DNA of 64,000 nt from Georhizobium profundi (GCF_003952725.1 NZ_CP032509.1:248001-312000), one strand, 5' to 3'. Positions 27,067 to 36,250 are shown, numbered from the stretch's first letter. Numbers and translations: made by a program. Notes: a model not told the origin generated them from the letters alone.

Positions 27067-28392
27067 TCATTTTCCAACCTTAGCCGAAGCGGCACCGCCG
27101 GCAAGCAGGTCGCCGAGCGCTACCGCCATGATGGTCGCGCTTTCCACCATGTCGTCGATGCCCACATACTCATCCGGCTGGTGTGCCAGGTCGAGGATGC
27201 CCGGTCCGTAGGCGATGCAGTTCTTGAGCTTGCCGATGCGGTCGATGTGCTTCTGGTCATAGGTGCCGGGCGACACGACATAGACCGGCGGACGCTTCAG
27301 CACCGTCTCGATGGCATCGGCGACGGCCACGACCACGGGCGCATCGCGCTCGGTCATGGTCGGGCTTACCTGCCAGAGTTCCTTCAAGGCGTAATCGAAG
27401 TCCTTGCGGCCGGCCTTCAGACCCTCGAGAAGATCGACGATCTCGCCGCGCACCTCTTCGGCATTCTCCTCGATCAGATAGCGCCGATCCACCACCATGC
27501 GGGCCGAATCCGGCACGCAGGCCGACGGGAAGCCGGTGTAATCCGCTTCAGGCTCCGCCTGGCCGCCATGGAGCGAATTGATGTTCATGGTGGAGTTGCG
27601 CGCACCGTCCGGCACGACGGGCATGGACGTCGATTTGGCCGCGAGCTTGGGGAAGAGATCGTCCTCCATGGCGCGCATCACCGCCCCCATGTGGCGCACC
27701 GCGCAGTCGCCGAGAAACGGCATCGAACCATGAGCGATCCTGCCCTTGGTCTCGATCTCAGCCCACCAGACCCCGCGGTGCCCGAGGCAGACGCGGTCCT
27801 TGTTCAGCGGTTCGGGAATGATGACATGCTGGACGCGTTCGGGCGAGAAATAGCCTTTTTCGGCAAGCCAGGCGACGCCGCCATAGCCACCGGTCTCTTC
27901 ATCGGCAGTGCCGGAAATCTCGATTGCCCCGGCAAAATCCGGGTTCTCGGCGATGAAGGCTTCCGCCGCGATGATCGATGCGGCAAGGCCGCCCTTCATG
28001 TCGCAGGCGCCGCGCCCGTAGACGCGCCCGTCCTTGACGACCCCGCCGAAGGGATCGACGGTCCAGCCCTTGCCCGTCTCGACCACGTCCGTATGGGAAT
28101 TGAAGTGAACGCATTGGCCGGGCATACGGCCTTCGCGGCGCGCGACGATGTTCCAGCGCGGGTAGCGCGTGCTGTCGCCCGGAGTTCCTTCAGCGCGCAG
28201 CAACTGCGTTGCAAAGCCCGAGGCGGTCAGTCGCCTGTCCAGATAGTCGCAGATGTCGCGATAGTTTTCGCCGGGCGGGTTCAGCGTCGGAATGCGGATG
28301 AGGTCCTGAGTCAACGCCACGAGATCGGCGCGCATCGTCTCGATCCGAGCCGCCAGCCGCTCGGCGTTCCCGTTCCTCATGCTCACCCGCAT
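27067..28392 (-). CDS. M20 family deacylase (acetylornithine deacetylase/succinyl-diaminopimelate desuccinylase type)
   Basis: A 441-residue cytosolic zinc hydrolase that removes acyl groups from amino acids or splits peptides. Zinc motifs are CVHFNSHTDVVETG, GRGACDMKGGLA and TADEETGGYGG, with the dimerisation domain after RIAHGSMPF. It is the first gene of an operon with a peptide ABC importer (40 nt to the binding protein gene). The product probably processes what the importer brings in. ATG 28392 has GGGAG only 4 nt upstream; ATG 28380 is an alternative. No signal peptide was seen. Confidence 0.9.
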   Translation of the reverse strand: MRVSMRNGNAERLAARIETMRADLVALTQDLIRIPTLNPPGENYRDICDYLDRRLTASGFATQLLRAEGTPGDSTRYPRWNIVARREGRMPGQCVHFNSHTDVVETGKGWTVDPFGGVVKDGRVYGRGACDMKGGLAASIIAAEAFIAENPDFAGAIEISGTADEETGGYGGVAWLAEKGYFSPERVQHVIIPEPLNKDRVCLGHRGVWWAEIETKGRIAHGSMPFLGDCAVRHMGAVMRAMEDDLFPKLAAKSTSMPVVPDGARNSTMNINSLHGGQAEPEADYTGFPSACVPDSARMVVDRRYLIEENAEEVRGEIVDLLEGLKAGRKDFDYALKELWQVSPTMTERDAPVVVAVADAIETVLKRPPVYVVSPGTYDQKHIDRIGKLKNCIAYGPGILDLAHQPDEYVGIDDMVESATIMAVALGDLLAGGAASAKVGK

Positions 28393-28449
28393 TCAACTCC
28401 CGCATCACGTAGCGGCAGTTGAACCGAGGCAGCCTGCGATTGCAAGAAC

Positions 28450-29688
28450 CTATCGGATGACCGAAACCAGATCGCGATCGGGAAAGCAGGTCGGCGCGCG
28501 CCCGGCGCGGGCCTGCCACTCACCGATCGATCGGCGCGTCTTGAAGCCGGGAAGGCCATCGGCGCCGCCCACATCATATCCAGCACCCTCGAGCGACCGC
28601 TGCATGGTGGCGATATCGGAGCGCAGCATCGTGCCGACATTGCCCCAGCTGCCGCGAAAACCGCCGGAGCCATAGGCAATGCGATCGCCGAGATTGCCGA
28701 CGAAGAGAGCGTAGTTGTCGGAGTTGTTGTATTCCTTGAAGACGTAGAAATTCGGCGTCACGATGAATTCTGGGCCGTGCCGGCCGGCCGGCACCAGCAT
28801 CATGCCCGCGCCGCGGCGCTCATGCTCGGGAAAGGCATTTCCGGAAATGCGGCTGATGCCTATCTGCTCCCATTCCGCAATCGTCCGCGCACGATCGGGG
28901 CCTTCCTGCGCGCAGGAGACGCCATCGGGTATCACCACCTCGAAGCCCCAGTCGCGGCCGCGTTGCCAGCCCTTCTGGGCAAGATAATTCGCGATCGATG
29001 CGAGCGCGTCGGGCACCGAGTTCCAGATGTCGCGGCGCCCGTCGCCATCGAAATCGACCGCATATTCCAGGTAGCTCGACGGCAGAAACTGCGGCTGGCC
29101 CATGGCGCCGGCCCAGGAGCTTTTCATCGCGGCCGGTGAAATATCGCCGCGTTCGAGGATTTGCAGAGCTGCGATCAGTTCACGGCGAAAGAGGTCCGGA
29201 CGCGTGGACATGAAGGCCTTGGTAGCCAGCACCCGAATGGCCGAGTGCGGAATTGCCGCCTGGCCGAAGCCGGATTCACGCCCCCAGATCGCGACCAGGA
29301 AATGACCGGGAACACCATAGCGCGCCTCGATCTGCTGCAAGACCGGCTGATATCGCTGCGCAAGCGAACGGCCACTGGACGCGAGGCCCTGCAGGCTCTG
29401 TTCGGAGAAGTAAGCGGCGGGCGAGCGAAATTCCGCCTGTGACTGGCGCCGCTCTGCCGGCGGTGCGCTGCCCGGCGCCACGAGGTCCGGCAGGTCCCAA
29501 TCAAGCGACACGCCACTGAATGCTGCTGCGAAGGTCTGGCCCGACACTCCTGCGCGCGCCGCCTCCGCGCGAATGTCGTTTTCCAGAAAGGTGCGGAACC
29601 GTGCTTCCGTGTCGCCGCGAGACTGGGCCGCAACTGAGGTCGCCAACGCCACCAAAGCGGCGAGTGCCGTCACAAATCTCAGGACCAT
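28450..29688 (-). CDS. Lytic murein transglycosylase, MltB family
   Basis: A 412-residue exported enzyme that cleaves peptidoglycan between MurNAc and GlcNAc with formation of 1,6-anhydroMurNAc. A Sec signal peptide (VLRFVTALAALVALATSVAAQ) is followed by the SLT_2 (MltB-like) domain, with the catalytic Glu in AIWGRESGFGQ and the conserved GAMGQPQFLPSSYLEYAVDFDG. A C-terminal peptidoglycan-binding domain contains MQRSLEGAGYDVGGADGLPG. The start at 29688 follows GAGGGGGA. It is divergent from the SH3 protein gene. Confidence 0.93.
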   Translation of the reverse strand: MVLRFVTALAALVALATSVAAQSRGDTEARFRTFLENDIRAEAARAGVSGQTFAAAFSGVSLDWDLPDLVAPGSAPPAERRQSQAEFRSPAAYFSEQSLQGLASSGRSLAQRYQPVLQQIEARYGVPGHFLVAIWGRESGFGQAAIPHSAIRVLATKAFMSTRPDLFRRELIAALQILERGDISPAAMKSSWAGAMGQPQFLPSSYLEYAVDFDGDGRRDIWNSVPDALASIANYLAQKGWQRGRDWGFEVVIPDGVSCAQEGPDRARTIAEWEQIGISRISGNAFPEHERRGAGMMLVPAGRHGPEFIVTPNFYVFKEYNNSDNYALFVGNLGDRIAYGSGGFRGSWGNVGTMLRSDIATMQRSLEGAGYDVGGADGLPGFKTRRSIGEWQARAGRAPTCFPDRDLVSVIR

Positions 29689-29764
29689 GTGCTTCCCCCT
29701 CGAGCAACCCGAATCATCTTGCACGACCGTAACGAAGCGTGAAGGCGGACTGAAGGCGACAGGG

Positions 29765-29787
29765 AACGAAGCCGGATTCGGTTCGTT
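29765..29787 (+). other. Stem-loop in the leader of the SH3/glycine-zipper gene
   Basis: AACGAA(G)CCG and CGGTTCGTT pair over 9 bp with one bulged G and a GATT loop. It lies about 75 nt before the start at 29862 and could be a transcript-leader structure or an operator dyad. No function can be assigned. Confidence 0.3.
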
Positions 29788-29861
29788 AAGGCGGCGTAGG
29801 GACACAAGAACAAAATCTCGTGAACAACAACAAGAACAACGCCACAAAGGAGTTCCTGATC

Positions 29862-30542
29862 ATGACCACCCGTTTTACGAAAATCGCGTCCTCGACAATC
29901 GTCGGTGCCGCGCTGTTGGCATCCAGCGCCGCATTCGCACAAACGACGGCTTCGGCCACCGCTGACCTCAACATCCGTTCGGGCCCTGGCCCTCAGTTCC
30001 CGGTCACGGGCGTCATCAACACCGGTGAGCAGGCCACGATCAATGGCTGTCTCGAAGGCTCCAAGTGGTGCCAGGTGTCGGGTGCCGGCGGCGAAGGCTG
30101 GGCTTATTCCGACTACCTCACCGCTGACCTGTCGGGCGAGACCGTCGTCGTCACGGAGCGCTACCAGGATGTCGGCGTGCCGGTCACGACCTATGACGAA
30201 GGCTCCGCAACCGATGGCGCCGTCATGGGTGGCGCAACCGGCGCAGTCGCTGGCGCCCTTATTGGCGGTCCGATCGGCGCAGTCGTCGGCGGCGTAGCCG
30301 GCGCTGCCGCAGCCGGCACCACCGCTGGAGTCATTGATCCGCCGGAAACCGTCACGACCTATGTCACCAGCAACGCTGCAGAGCCCGTCTATCTCGAAGG
30401 CGAAGTCGTCGTCGGCGCACAGGTTCCGGACACTGTCGAACTGCGTGAAGTGCCGGACTACGAATATCGCTACGTGAACGTGAACAGCCAGCCGGTCCTC
30501 GTCGATCCGGCCAGCCGCCAGATCGTTTACGTCTATCGCTAA
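29862..30542 (+). CDS. Exported SH3b and glycine-zipper protein (DUF1236-like C-terminus)
   Basis: A 226-residue exported protein. A Sec signal peptide (residues 1-~26, ending SSAAFAQ) is followed by a bacterial SH3 domain (ADLNIRSGPGPQFPVTGVI ... GWAYSDYL), a glycine-zipper membrane-like segment (MGGATGAVAGALIGGPIGAV), and a C-terminal repeat of the DUF1236 type (REVPDYEYRYVNVNSQPVLV). SH3b domains bind peptidoglycan stem peptides and glycine zippers pack in membranes, so it probably links the envelope layers. A strong ribosome binding site (AAGGAG) precedes ATG 29862; the gene ends at a strong terminator. Confidence 0.85.
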   Translation: MTTRFTKIASSTIVGAALLASSAAFAQTTASATADLNIRSGPGPQFPVTGVINTGEQATINGCLEGSKWCQVSGAGGEGWAYSDYLTADLSGETVVVTERYQDVGVPVTTYDEGSATDGAVMGGATGAVAGALIGGPIGAVVGGVAGAAAAGTTAGVIDPPETVTTYVTSNAAEPVYLEGEVVVGAQVPDTVELREVPDYEYRYVNVNSQPVLVDPASRQIVYVYR

Positions 30543-30568
30543 GCCGAACTAGCGGTTCTTGCGTCCAA

Positions 30569-30602
30569 ATGCCGCCGCGGGTTCTCCCGTGGCGGCATTT
30601 TT
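30569..30602 (+). terminator. Strong Rho-independent terminator
   Basis: ATGCCGCCGCGGG (30569-30581) and CCCGTGGCGGCAT (30586-30598) form a 13-bp stem with one G-U pair and a TTCT loop, followed by TTTTT. It ends the SH3 protein gene and lies 14 nt before the recR stop on the opposite strand, so it may also stop recR transcripts. Confidence 0.88.
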
Positions 30603-30615
30603 CATTCGGAGTTGG

Positions 30616-31221
30616 CTAGAAGTTGGTGCGCGCACGAAGTGCCGCAGACAGCGTGCCTTCGTCGAGATAGTCGAGCTCGCCTCCAACGGGCACTCCGTGC
30701 GCGAGTCGGGTAATCTTTACGTCCATTCCGGCAAGGCGATCGGTGATGTAATGCGCCGTCGTCTGTCCCTCGACGGTCGCGTTGACGGCCAGCACGATCT
30801 CGACGATCCCGCCGGCTGCAACCCGCTCGACGAGCCCGGCGATATTCAGATCATCGGGCCCGATCCCGTCGAGCGGCGACAGCGTTCCGCCCAGCACGTG
30901 GTAAGCGACGTTCATGGCGCCGGCGCGCTCCAGCGCCCAGAGATCAGCGACATCTTCCACGACAATGATGACCGACTGATCCCGCTGCGGGTCCGCGCAG
31001 ACCGCGCATGGGTCGGCGGTATCGACATTGCCGCAGCGCGAGCAGACGCCCACCTTGTCGCGCGCCACCGCCAAAGCATCGGCAAGCGGCGCGAGCAGCG
31101 GCTCCTTCTTCTTGATGAGATATAACGCCGCACGCCGCGCAGACCGTGGCCCAAGGCCCGGAATACGGGCCAGAAGCTGGATCAAACGTTCGATTTCGGG
31201 ACCGGTGACGCGTTTTGCCAT
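30616..31221 (-). CDS. recR: Recombination protein RecR
   Basis: RecR acts with RecF and RecO to load RecA at single-stranded gaps. The 201-residue product has the N-terminal helix-hairpin-helix ([19 protein letters not shown]), a Cys4 zinc finger ([16 protein letters not shown]), and a Toprim domain ([17 protein letters not shown]). It is the last gene of the dnaX-ybaB-recR unit, an arrangement widely conserved in bacteria. Confidence 0.97.
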   Translation of the reverse strand: MAKRVTGPEIERLIQLLARIPGLGPRSARRAALYLIKKKEPLLAPLADALAVARDKVGVCSRCGNVDTADPCAVCADPQRDQSVIIVVEDVADLWALERAGAMNVAYHVLGGTLSPLDGIGPDDLNIAGLVERVAAGGIVEIVLAVNATVEGQTTAHYITDRLAGMDVKITRLAHGVPVGGELDYLDEGTLSAALRARTNF

Positions 31222-31280
31222 GGGCAGTTGTCTAGCCGATCACCGATTTGATGAATAGGCGGTCGAAGAGTGTGTCCGGC

Positions 31281-31604
31281 CTAAAAAGGCAGCTTCATGC
31301 CGGGCGGGATCGGCAGCCCGGCGGTCAGTTCCTGGGTGCGCTTCTGCAGTTCGGCCTCGGCCTTGCCCTTGGCGTCGTTATGGGCGGCAATGATCAGGTC
31401 TTCCAGGACTTCGATCTCCTCTCCCTTGAAGAGGGACGGGTCGACCTTCATGCCGAGCATGTGGCCCTTGCCGTTGAGCTTGACGGTCACGAGACCACCG
31501 CCCGCGGTGCCTTCCACCTCGAGCGCTGCAATCTCTTCCTGCAGGCTGCCCATCTTGTCCTGCATTTCCTTCAGCTTGCCCATCATGCCCATGATGTCGC
31601 GCAT
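31281..31604 (-). CDS. YbaB/EbfC family nucleoid-associated protein
   Basis: A 107-residue DNA-binding protein of the YbaB/EbfC family, which forms a tweezer-like dimer and associates with the nucleoid. Typical features are the N-terminal coiled segment ([19 protein letters not shown]), [20 protein letters not shown] and [14 protein letters not shown]. It lies between dnaX (43 nt) and recR (59 nt), which supports the family assignment and suggests a role linked to replication or repair. Confidence 0.95.
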   Translation of the reverse strand: MRDIMGMMGKLKEMQDKMGSLQEEIAALEVEGTAGGGLVTVKLNGKGHMLGMKVDPSLFKGEEIEVLEDLIIAAHNDAKGKAEAELQKRTQELTAGLPIPPGMKLPF

Positions 31605-31647
31605 CGTATCGTCTCCATTCTTACACAGCCGTCACGGACGGCATCTT

Positions 31648-33579
31648 CTAGTCGTCGCCGGCCTCGTCGGCATCGGGGAGGATATCCCCTTCGGCGGATT
31701 GCGGCGCGATCTCCGCATCCGCTTCCCCTTCGGTCGATATGCGGACGTCGGTGATCCGCGCGCCCGGAAAGCGCGCAAGGATCGCGGCGACGTCCGGATC
31801 TTCCTTCGCATCCCGCACGAGAAGATTGCGCGCGCCGGTTTCCTGCTCGGCAAGCGTCGCCTCGCCCTCTTCGCGGCTCAGCATCACGATCCAGCGGCGG
31901 CCGGTCCATTTCTCCAGTGCCACGCTCAGATCGTTGAGGAAGGTCTTGGGAGCTTCGCCGCCGACCGCCGCCTCGATCCGGCCGGGCTCGATGCGAACCG
32001 GGCGTAACGCCGTCCGCAAAAGCACTTTCAGCCTTATGTCCCGGTTCTCGTCGGCAAGCGCCACGATTTCCGCAAGCGTGGTCGGCCCCGTCCAGTCGTC
32101 ATCGTCGGATTGCTCGGCAGGCGTCGGCTCTGCTGCGGCGTTGCTTATGGGCTCTGGAGCGGATGCTTGCGCAGGCGCCTCCTGCCGCTGTGGCTCAGGC
32201 GTCGAGGCCACGGCCCGCAGGATCGCACCGTTCTGGCGCGGCTGTTGCTGCGGCAGGGTGCGCATCTGCGGCTGCGCGACCTGCAATGCCGCCGACGACG
32301 ACGCGGATGCCCCGCCGCCGCTTGAGGGTCGGGAAGGCGCCGCGTCGGTTGTCCGGCCTTCCGCAGAAGGCTCGTCGGCGCGCTCCAATGCGCGACGCGC
32401 GGCATCTTCGGGAGATGGCAGGCTCGCCGCATGGGCAAGCCTGATCAGCACCATTTCCGCTGTCGCATAGGGCCGGTTGGACGCCTCTGTCTCGGTGATG
32501 CCTTTCAGCAGCATCTGCCACAGGCGCGACAGGACGGGCACGCCGAGACCAGCGGCAAAATCGGCGCCTCGTGTGCGCTCGGTTTCGGACAGGGAGGGAT
32601 CGTTGACCGCTTCCGGCACGAATTTCAGCCGCGTGACCAGATGCGTGAAATCGGCAAGGTCGGTCAGCACCACCGGCGGATTGGCGCCGGCTTCGTATTG
32701 GCCTGCGAATTCAGACAGTGCCGCAGCGACATCGCCACGCGCGACATGCTCGAACAGATCGACGATGCGGCCGCGATCGGCAAGGCCGAGCATGGATCGA
32801 ACGGCTTCCGCTTCGATCCGGCCGCCGCCATGGGCGATCGCCTGATCCATCAGCGACAGGCCATCGCGCGCCGATCCCTCGGCAGCACGGGCGATCATGG
32901 CGAGCGCCAGATCTTCGGCCGGCACGTCTTCGGCTTCGGCGACGCGTCGGAAATGATCGACGAGCAGGCCCACATCGATGCGCCGCAGATCGAAGCGCTG
33001 GCAACGGGACAGAACCGTGATCGGTACCTTGCGGATTTCGGTCGTCGCAAAAATGAACTTCACATGCGCCGGCGGTTCTTCCAGCGTCTTCAACAGGCCG
33101 TTGAAGGCCTGCGTCGACAGCATGTGCACTTCGTCGATAATGTAGACCTTGTAGCGCGCCGAAACGGGCCGATAACGCACCTGCTCGATGATTTCGCGTA
33201 TATCGTCGATACCGGTATGCGAGGCAGCGTCCATTTCGATCACGTCGACATGGCGGCCTTCGATGATCGCGCGGCAATGTTCGCCGAAGACGCGCAGGTC
33301 GATCGACGGCTCATGCACGGTCTCGGTTTCGTAGTTCAGTGCGCGCGCCAGGATGCGTGCCGTGGTGGTCTTTCCGACACCACGCACGCCGGTCAACATA
33401 TAGGCCTGGGCGATGCGGCCGGACTGGAAGGCGTTGGTGAGGGTCTGCACCATCGGCTGCTGGCCGATGAGATCGTCGAAATCGCGCGGCCGGTATTTGC
33501 GGGCGAGTACGCGGTACTCGCCGCCGTTCGCTTCGGCGGACGTGTCCTTGTCCCACATGCTGCGCTCGATGCCGCTCAT
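31648..33579 (-). CDS. dnaX: DNA polymerase III subunit gamma/tau
   Basis: DnaX is the clamp-loader ATPase of the replicative polymerase. The 643-residue product has Walker A GVRGVGKTTTAR, the Walker B region IIDEVHMLS, sensor/SRC motif LSRCQRFDLRRI, then a Pro/Ala/Gln-rich linker (residues ~400-500) and a C-terminal tau-like domain. The zinc-module Cys ligands found in the E. coli protein are mostly absent here (only EHCRAI remains). I see no A-rich slippery site for a programmed frameshift. ATG 33579 is preferred over 33558; a reading from 33690 adds a non-conserved tail. The SRP RNA gene is immediately upstream. Confidence 0.96.
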   Translation of the reverse strand: MSGIERSMWDKDTSAEANGGEYRVLARKYRPRDFDDLIGQQPMVQTLTNAFQSGRIAQAYMLTGVRGVGKTTTARILARALNYETETVHEPSIDLRVFGEHCRAIIEGRHVDVIEMDAASHTGIDDIREIIEQVRYRPVSARYKVYIIDEVHMLSTQAFNGLLKTLEEPPAHVKFIFATTEIRKVPITVLSRCQRFDLRRIDVGLLVDHFRRVAEAEDVPAEDLALAMIARAAEGSARDGLSLMDQAIAHGGGRIEAEAVRSMLGLADRGRIVDLFEHVARGDVAAALSEFAGQYEAGANPPVVLTDLADFTHLVTRLKFVPEAVNDPSLSETERTRGADFAAGLGVPVLSRLWQMLLKGITETEASNRPYATAEMVLIRLAHAASLPSPEDAARRALERADEPSAEGRTTDAAPSRPSSGGGASASSSAALQVAQPQMRTLPQQQPRQNGAILRAVASTPEPQRQEAPAQASAPEPISNAAAEPTPAEQSDDDDWTGPTTLAEIVALADENRDIRLKVLLRTALRPVRIEPGRIEAAVGGEAPKTFLNDLSVALEKWTGRRWIVMLSREEGEATLAEQETGARNLLVRDAKEDPDVAAILARFPGARITDVRISTEGEADAEIAPQSAEGDILPDADEAGDD

Positions 33580-33760
33580 CGGCCGCACTGCGTCCCGTCT
33601 GCACGGCGATCGATCGGTGCGGTCATGGCGTCTTCCGTCATCCTCGCTGGGGTGGCCGCCATCTTGGCCCTGCCGAGGCCCGCGCGTCAACGCGGGGGTG
33701 CGTTGCCTGGAGCCTCTTGAGCCACATGGTGCCGCAACTGCGCACCAGAGCGGTCAAGGT

Positions 33761-33857
33761 GGGAGGCTGGCACGATGACCCGTACCGTTCCTCGTTGGGG
33801 CTGCTTCCTTCCGGACCTGACCCGGTTGGCGAGTGGTTCGTCCACCACCAACCTCCC
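33761..33857 (-). ncRNA. ffs: Signal recognition particle RNA, small bacterial type (4.5S)
   Basis: Read on the minus strand, this 97-nt region begins GGGAGG and ends CCTCCC, closing the long SRP hairpin. It contains the universally conserved apical core GGTCAGGTCCGGAAGGAAGC followed by AGCC (minus-strand, around 33800-33825), with the GGAA tetraloop and the asymmetric internal loops bound by Ffh. It lies 181 nt upstream of the dnaX start on the same strand, a conserved location. End points are estimated from the closing helix. Confidence 0.95.
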
Positions 33858-33959
33858 GGCCCGGATATCGTTCAAAGGCTTGCCAATTGCAAGGCGGCGC
33901 GCGAAAAATGCGGCAAGGCCGTTCGCACATCCGCGCGCGCCGGGCACGGAGTAACGCGT

Positions 33960-34364
33960 ATGGCATCCTTCACGCTCGACGAGCGGCTCGAAAACGACAG
34001 CATCGCCATGGCAAGCCTTGGCCTGTGCCAGGTGCGGCTGATGAACGATGCGCGCTGGCCCTGGATCATCCTTGTGCCGCAACGCGACGGGATGAGCGAA
34101 CTGCACGACCTCTCACCGCTCGACCAGACGATGCTGACCTTCGAACTCGGCATGGCTGGCAAGGCGCTGAAGGACGCGACGGGCTGTCTCAAGCTGAACA
34201 TCGGCGCGCTTGGCAATCATGTGCGCCAGCTCCACATGCATGTGATCGCCAGGAACGAGGGCGACGAGGCTTGGCCGGGCCCGGTCTGGGGCGTCGGCAC
34301 CCGCACCCCTTATGACAAAGAAGACGCCCGCAGCCTCATCGCCTCCATTCTTGCAAAGCTTTGA
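33960..34364 (+). CDS. HIT domain-containing protein
   Basis: A 134-residue nucleotide-binding protein of the histidine triad superfamily, whose members hydrolyse or transfer nucleotides from nucleoside monophosphate esters. The active-site strand reads NHVRQLHMHVIAR: His92 and His94 are kept, but the first position of the H-x-H-x-H triad is Gln90. The N-terminal WPWIILVPQRD block is typical of the alphaproteobacterial HIT group. ATG 33960 is used because the longer frame from 33717 runs over the SRP RNA gene. It is 8 nt upstream of nudC. Confidence 0.88.
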   Translation: MASFTLDERLENDSIAMASLGLCQVRLMNDARWPWIILVPQRDGMSELHDLSPLDQTMLTFELGMAGKALKDATGCLKLNIGALGNHVRQLHMHVIARNEGDEAWPGPVWGVGTRTPYDKEDARSLIASILAKL

Positions 34365-34372
34365 CTGATCCC

Positions 34373-35326
34373 ATGACATCTCTCTTCACCGGAACCGGCG
34401 CCGAGCCCAGCGCCCGCGTGGCCTTTGCCGGCAACCGGCTGCAGCGGCTTTCGGAAAAGCGGCCGGCAGGATGCCTCGAGGATGCGCTGTCGGCTCCCGA
34501 AACGCGCATCTTCGGCTTCATCGGCGGCAAGCTTCTGCTCGACACCCGGCAGGGAGAGCCGCAAGCGGGCCGTTCGCTCAGCGCCTTCGATGCGCTGTCG
34601 CCGGATCGGCCAAACGCCATTCTGCTCGGATACGACAAGGGTGTCGCGCAGGTCGCGATGCCGCTCAAGGCCGATGTCGAGACGCTGCCCGAAGGGCTTG
34701 AAGCACTGGCGCCGCGTGGGCTCTACCTGAAACATCTACTGCCGGACGAAACCGTCGGCATCGTCGCGCAGGGTGCGGCGATGGTGAACTGGACGCTTTC
34801 GTCGCAATTTTGCGGCGTGTGCGGCGGCCGAACCGTCAGCGAGGCCGGCGGCTACCGCCGTCGCTGCCCCGAAACGGAAGGCGGCTGCGGCACGACGCTT
34901 TTTCCGCGCACCGACCCCGTCGTCATCATGCTGGCCATCGACGAGACCGGGGACCGCTGCCTGCTTGGGCGCAGCCCCCATTTCCCACCGGGCTTCTATT
35001 CCTGCCTCGCCGGCTTTCTGGAACCAGGCGAAACCATGGAAGACGCCGTCCGGCGCGAAACCCACGAGGAGTCCGGCATCTCGGTCGGGCAGGTGCGCTA
35101 TCACGCCAGCCAGCCCTGGCCGATGCCGCATACGATGATGGTCGGCTTCTATGCGCAGGCGCTGTCGATGGACATTGCCATGGACGGTGACGAGCTCGAG
35201 GACTGCCGCTGGTTCACGCGGCAGGAGGCCGTGCGCCTTTTAGAGCGAATCGAGGGCGAACTGACAACGGCGCCGGATGGCACCATCGCCAACCGGCTCT
35301 TGCGCGACTGGGTGGCGCGGAGCTAA
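34373..35326 (+). CDS. nudC: NADH pyrophosphatase NudC
   Basis: NudC hydrolyses NAD(H) to NMN(H) and AMP and removes NAD caps from RNA 5' ends. The 317-residue product has the N-terminal NUDIX-like domain, a zinc ribbon (CGVCGGRTVSEAGG and CPETEGGC), the Nudix box GFLEPGETMEDAVRRETHEE followed by SGI, and the NudC-specific SQPWPMPHTMM motif (SQPWPFPxS-like). ATG 34373 gives the normal length. It is probably co-transcribed with the HIT gene and converges with pheA, with 24 nt between stops. Confidence 0.95.
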   Translation: MTSLFTGTGAEPSARVAFAGNRLQRLSEKRPAGCLEDALSAPETRIFGFIGGKLLLDTRQGEPQAGRSLSAFDALSPDRPNAILLGYDKGVAQVAMPLKADVETLPEGLEALAPRGLYLKHLLPDETVGIVAQGAAMVNWTLSSQFCGVCGGRTVSEAGGYRRRCPETEGGCGTTLFPRTDPVVIMLAIDETGDRCLLGRSPHFPPGFYSCLAGFLEPGETMEDAVRRETHEESGISVGQVRYHASQPWPMPHTMMVGFYAQALSMDIAMDGDELEDCRWFTRQEAVRLLERIEGELTTAPDGTIANRLLRDWVARS

Positions 35327-35350
35327 GCCCGACCACTGCCGTTTGCGGCG

Positions 35351-36250
35351 CTATTTGGCCGTCGGGATCTGCACCTGCTCCAGTTCCTCTTCCGCCATCT
35401 GGGTGACGCGGAAAGGGTGTGCCGGGTAGACGCCGAGGATCTTGATCTCGCGCGAGAAGAAGGCGAGTTCCTCCAGCGCGCGGGCAAGATTGTCGTCGTC
35501 CGGGTGGCCCTGCACGTCGGCATAAAACTGGCTGGCGAAGAACTTGCCGCCGAGCTGATAGCTCTCGAGCTTCGTCATGTTCACGCCGTTGGTCGCGAAA
35601 CCGCCCATCGCTTTGTAGAGCGCGGCCGGCAGGTTGCGCACCCGGAAGATGAACGTCGTTACCATCAGGTCGTCGCTGGACCCGCGAGGCGCCCACTGGG
35701 CTTCGCGCGACAGGACGATGAACCGTGTCACGTTGGTTTCGGTATCCTCGACATTCTCCGCGATGATCTTCAGCCCGTAGAGATCGGCTGCGAGCCTCGG
35801 CGCGAAGGCCGCCATGGTGGGATCGCCGCGCTCGACAACAAGCTTTGCCGCACCGGCCGTATCGCCGGCCACGACAGGCTTCCACTTGTTTTCGCGCACG
35901 ATCCGGCGGCACTGGCCAAGCGCATGGATGTGGCTGTGCACCGTCTTGATGTCCGCCATGTCGGCGTCGGGCAGGACCATCAACTGAAAATGGATCGGCA
36001 TGAAATATTCGCCGACGATGTGCAGCGAGGATTCCGGCAGAAGATGATGGATATCGGCGACACGACCGGCAATCGTGTTTTCGATCGGGATCATGGCGAG
36101 ATCGGCCGCTCCGGCCTCTACAGCGGCAAATGCGTCCTCGAAGGTCGCGCAGGGCAGCGGTTCCATCTCCGGAAACATGTCGCGGCACGCCATGTCGGAA
36201 TTGGCGCCGTATTCGCCCTGGAAGGCGATTTTGCCGGTGATATCGGTCAT
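35351..36250 (-). CDS. pheA: Prephenate dehydratase
   Basis: This cytosolic enzyme converts prephenate to phenylpyruvate in phenylalanine synthesis. The 299-residue protein is the stand-alone PDT form: an N-terminal catalytic domain (IAFQGEYGANSDMAC, IPIENTIAGRV, catalytic Thr-Arg-Phe in NVTRFIVLS) and a C-terminal ACT domain (MTKLESYQLGGKFF) that binds phenylalanine for feedback inhibition. No chorismate mutase domain is fused. It follows kdsB by 12 nt, so the two genes form an operon. Confidence 0.97.
   Translation of the reverse strand: MTDITGKIAFQGEYGANSDMACRDMFPEMEPLPCATFEDAFAAVEAGAADLAMIPIENTIAGRVADIHHLLPESSLHIVGEYFMPIHFQLMVLPDADMADIKTVHSHIHALGQCRRIVRENKWKPVVAGDTAGAAKLVVERGDPTMAAFAPRLAADLYGLKIIAENVEDTETNVTRFIVLSREAQWAPRGSSDDLMVTTFIFRVRNLPAALYKAMGGFATNGVNMTKLESYQLGGKFFASQFYADVQGHPDDDNLARALEELAFFSREIKILGVYPAHPFRVTQMAEEELEQVQIPTAK

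Noticed and set aside
24765-27083. Plus-strand open frame of 772 codons opposite the peptide binding protein and permease
   Set aside because: It spans two genuine minus-strand genes and their gap, and its composition (many Arg, His, Gln, Asp) is typical of an antisense frame.
31648-33579. Programmed ribosomal frameshift in dnaX giving gamma and tau forms
   Set aside because: No A-rich slippery heptamer was seen in the expected region, so only the full-length product is annotated.
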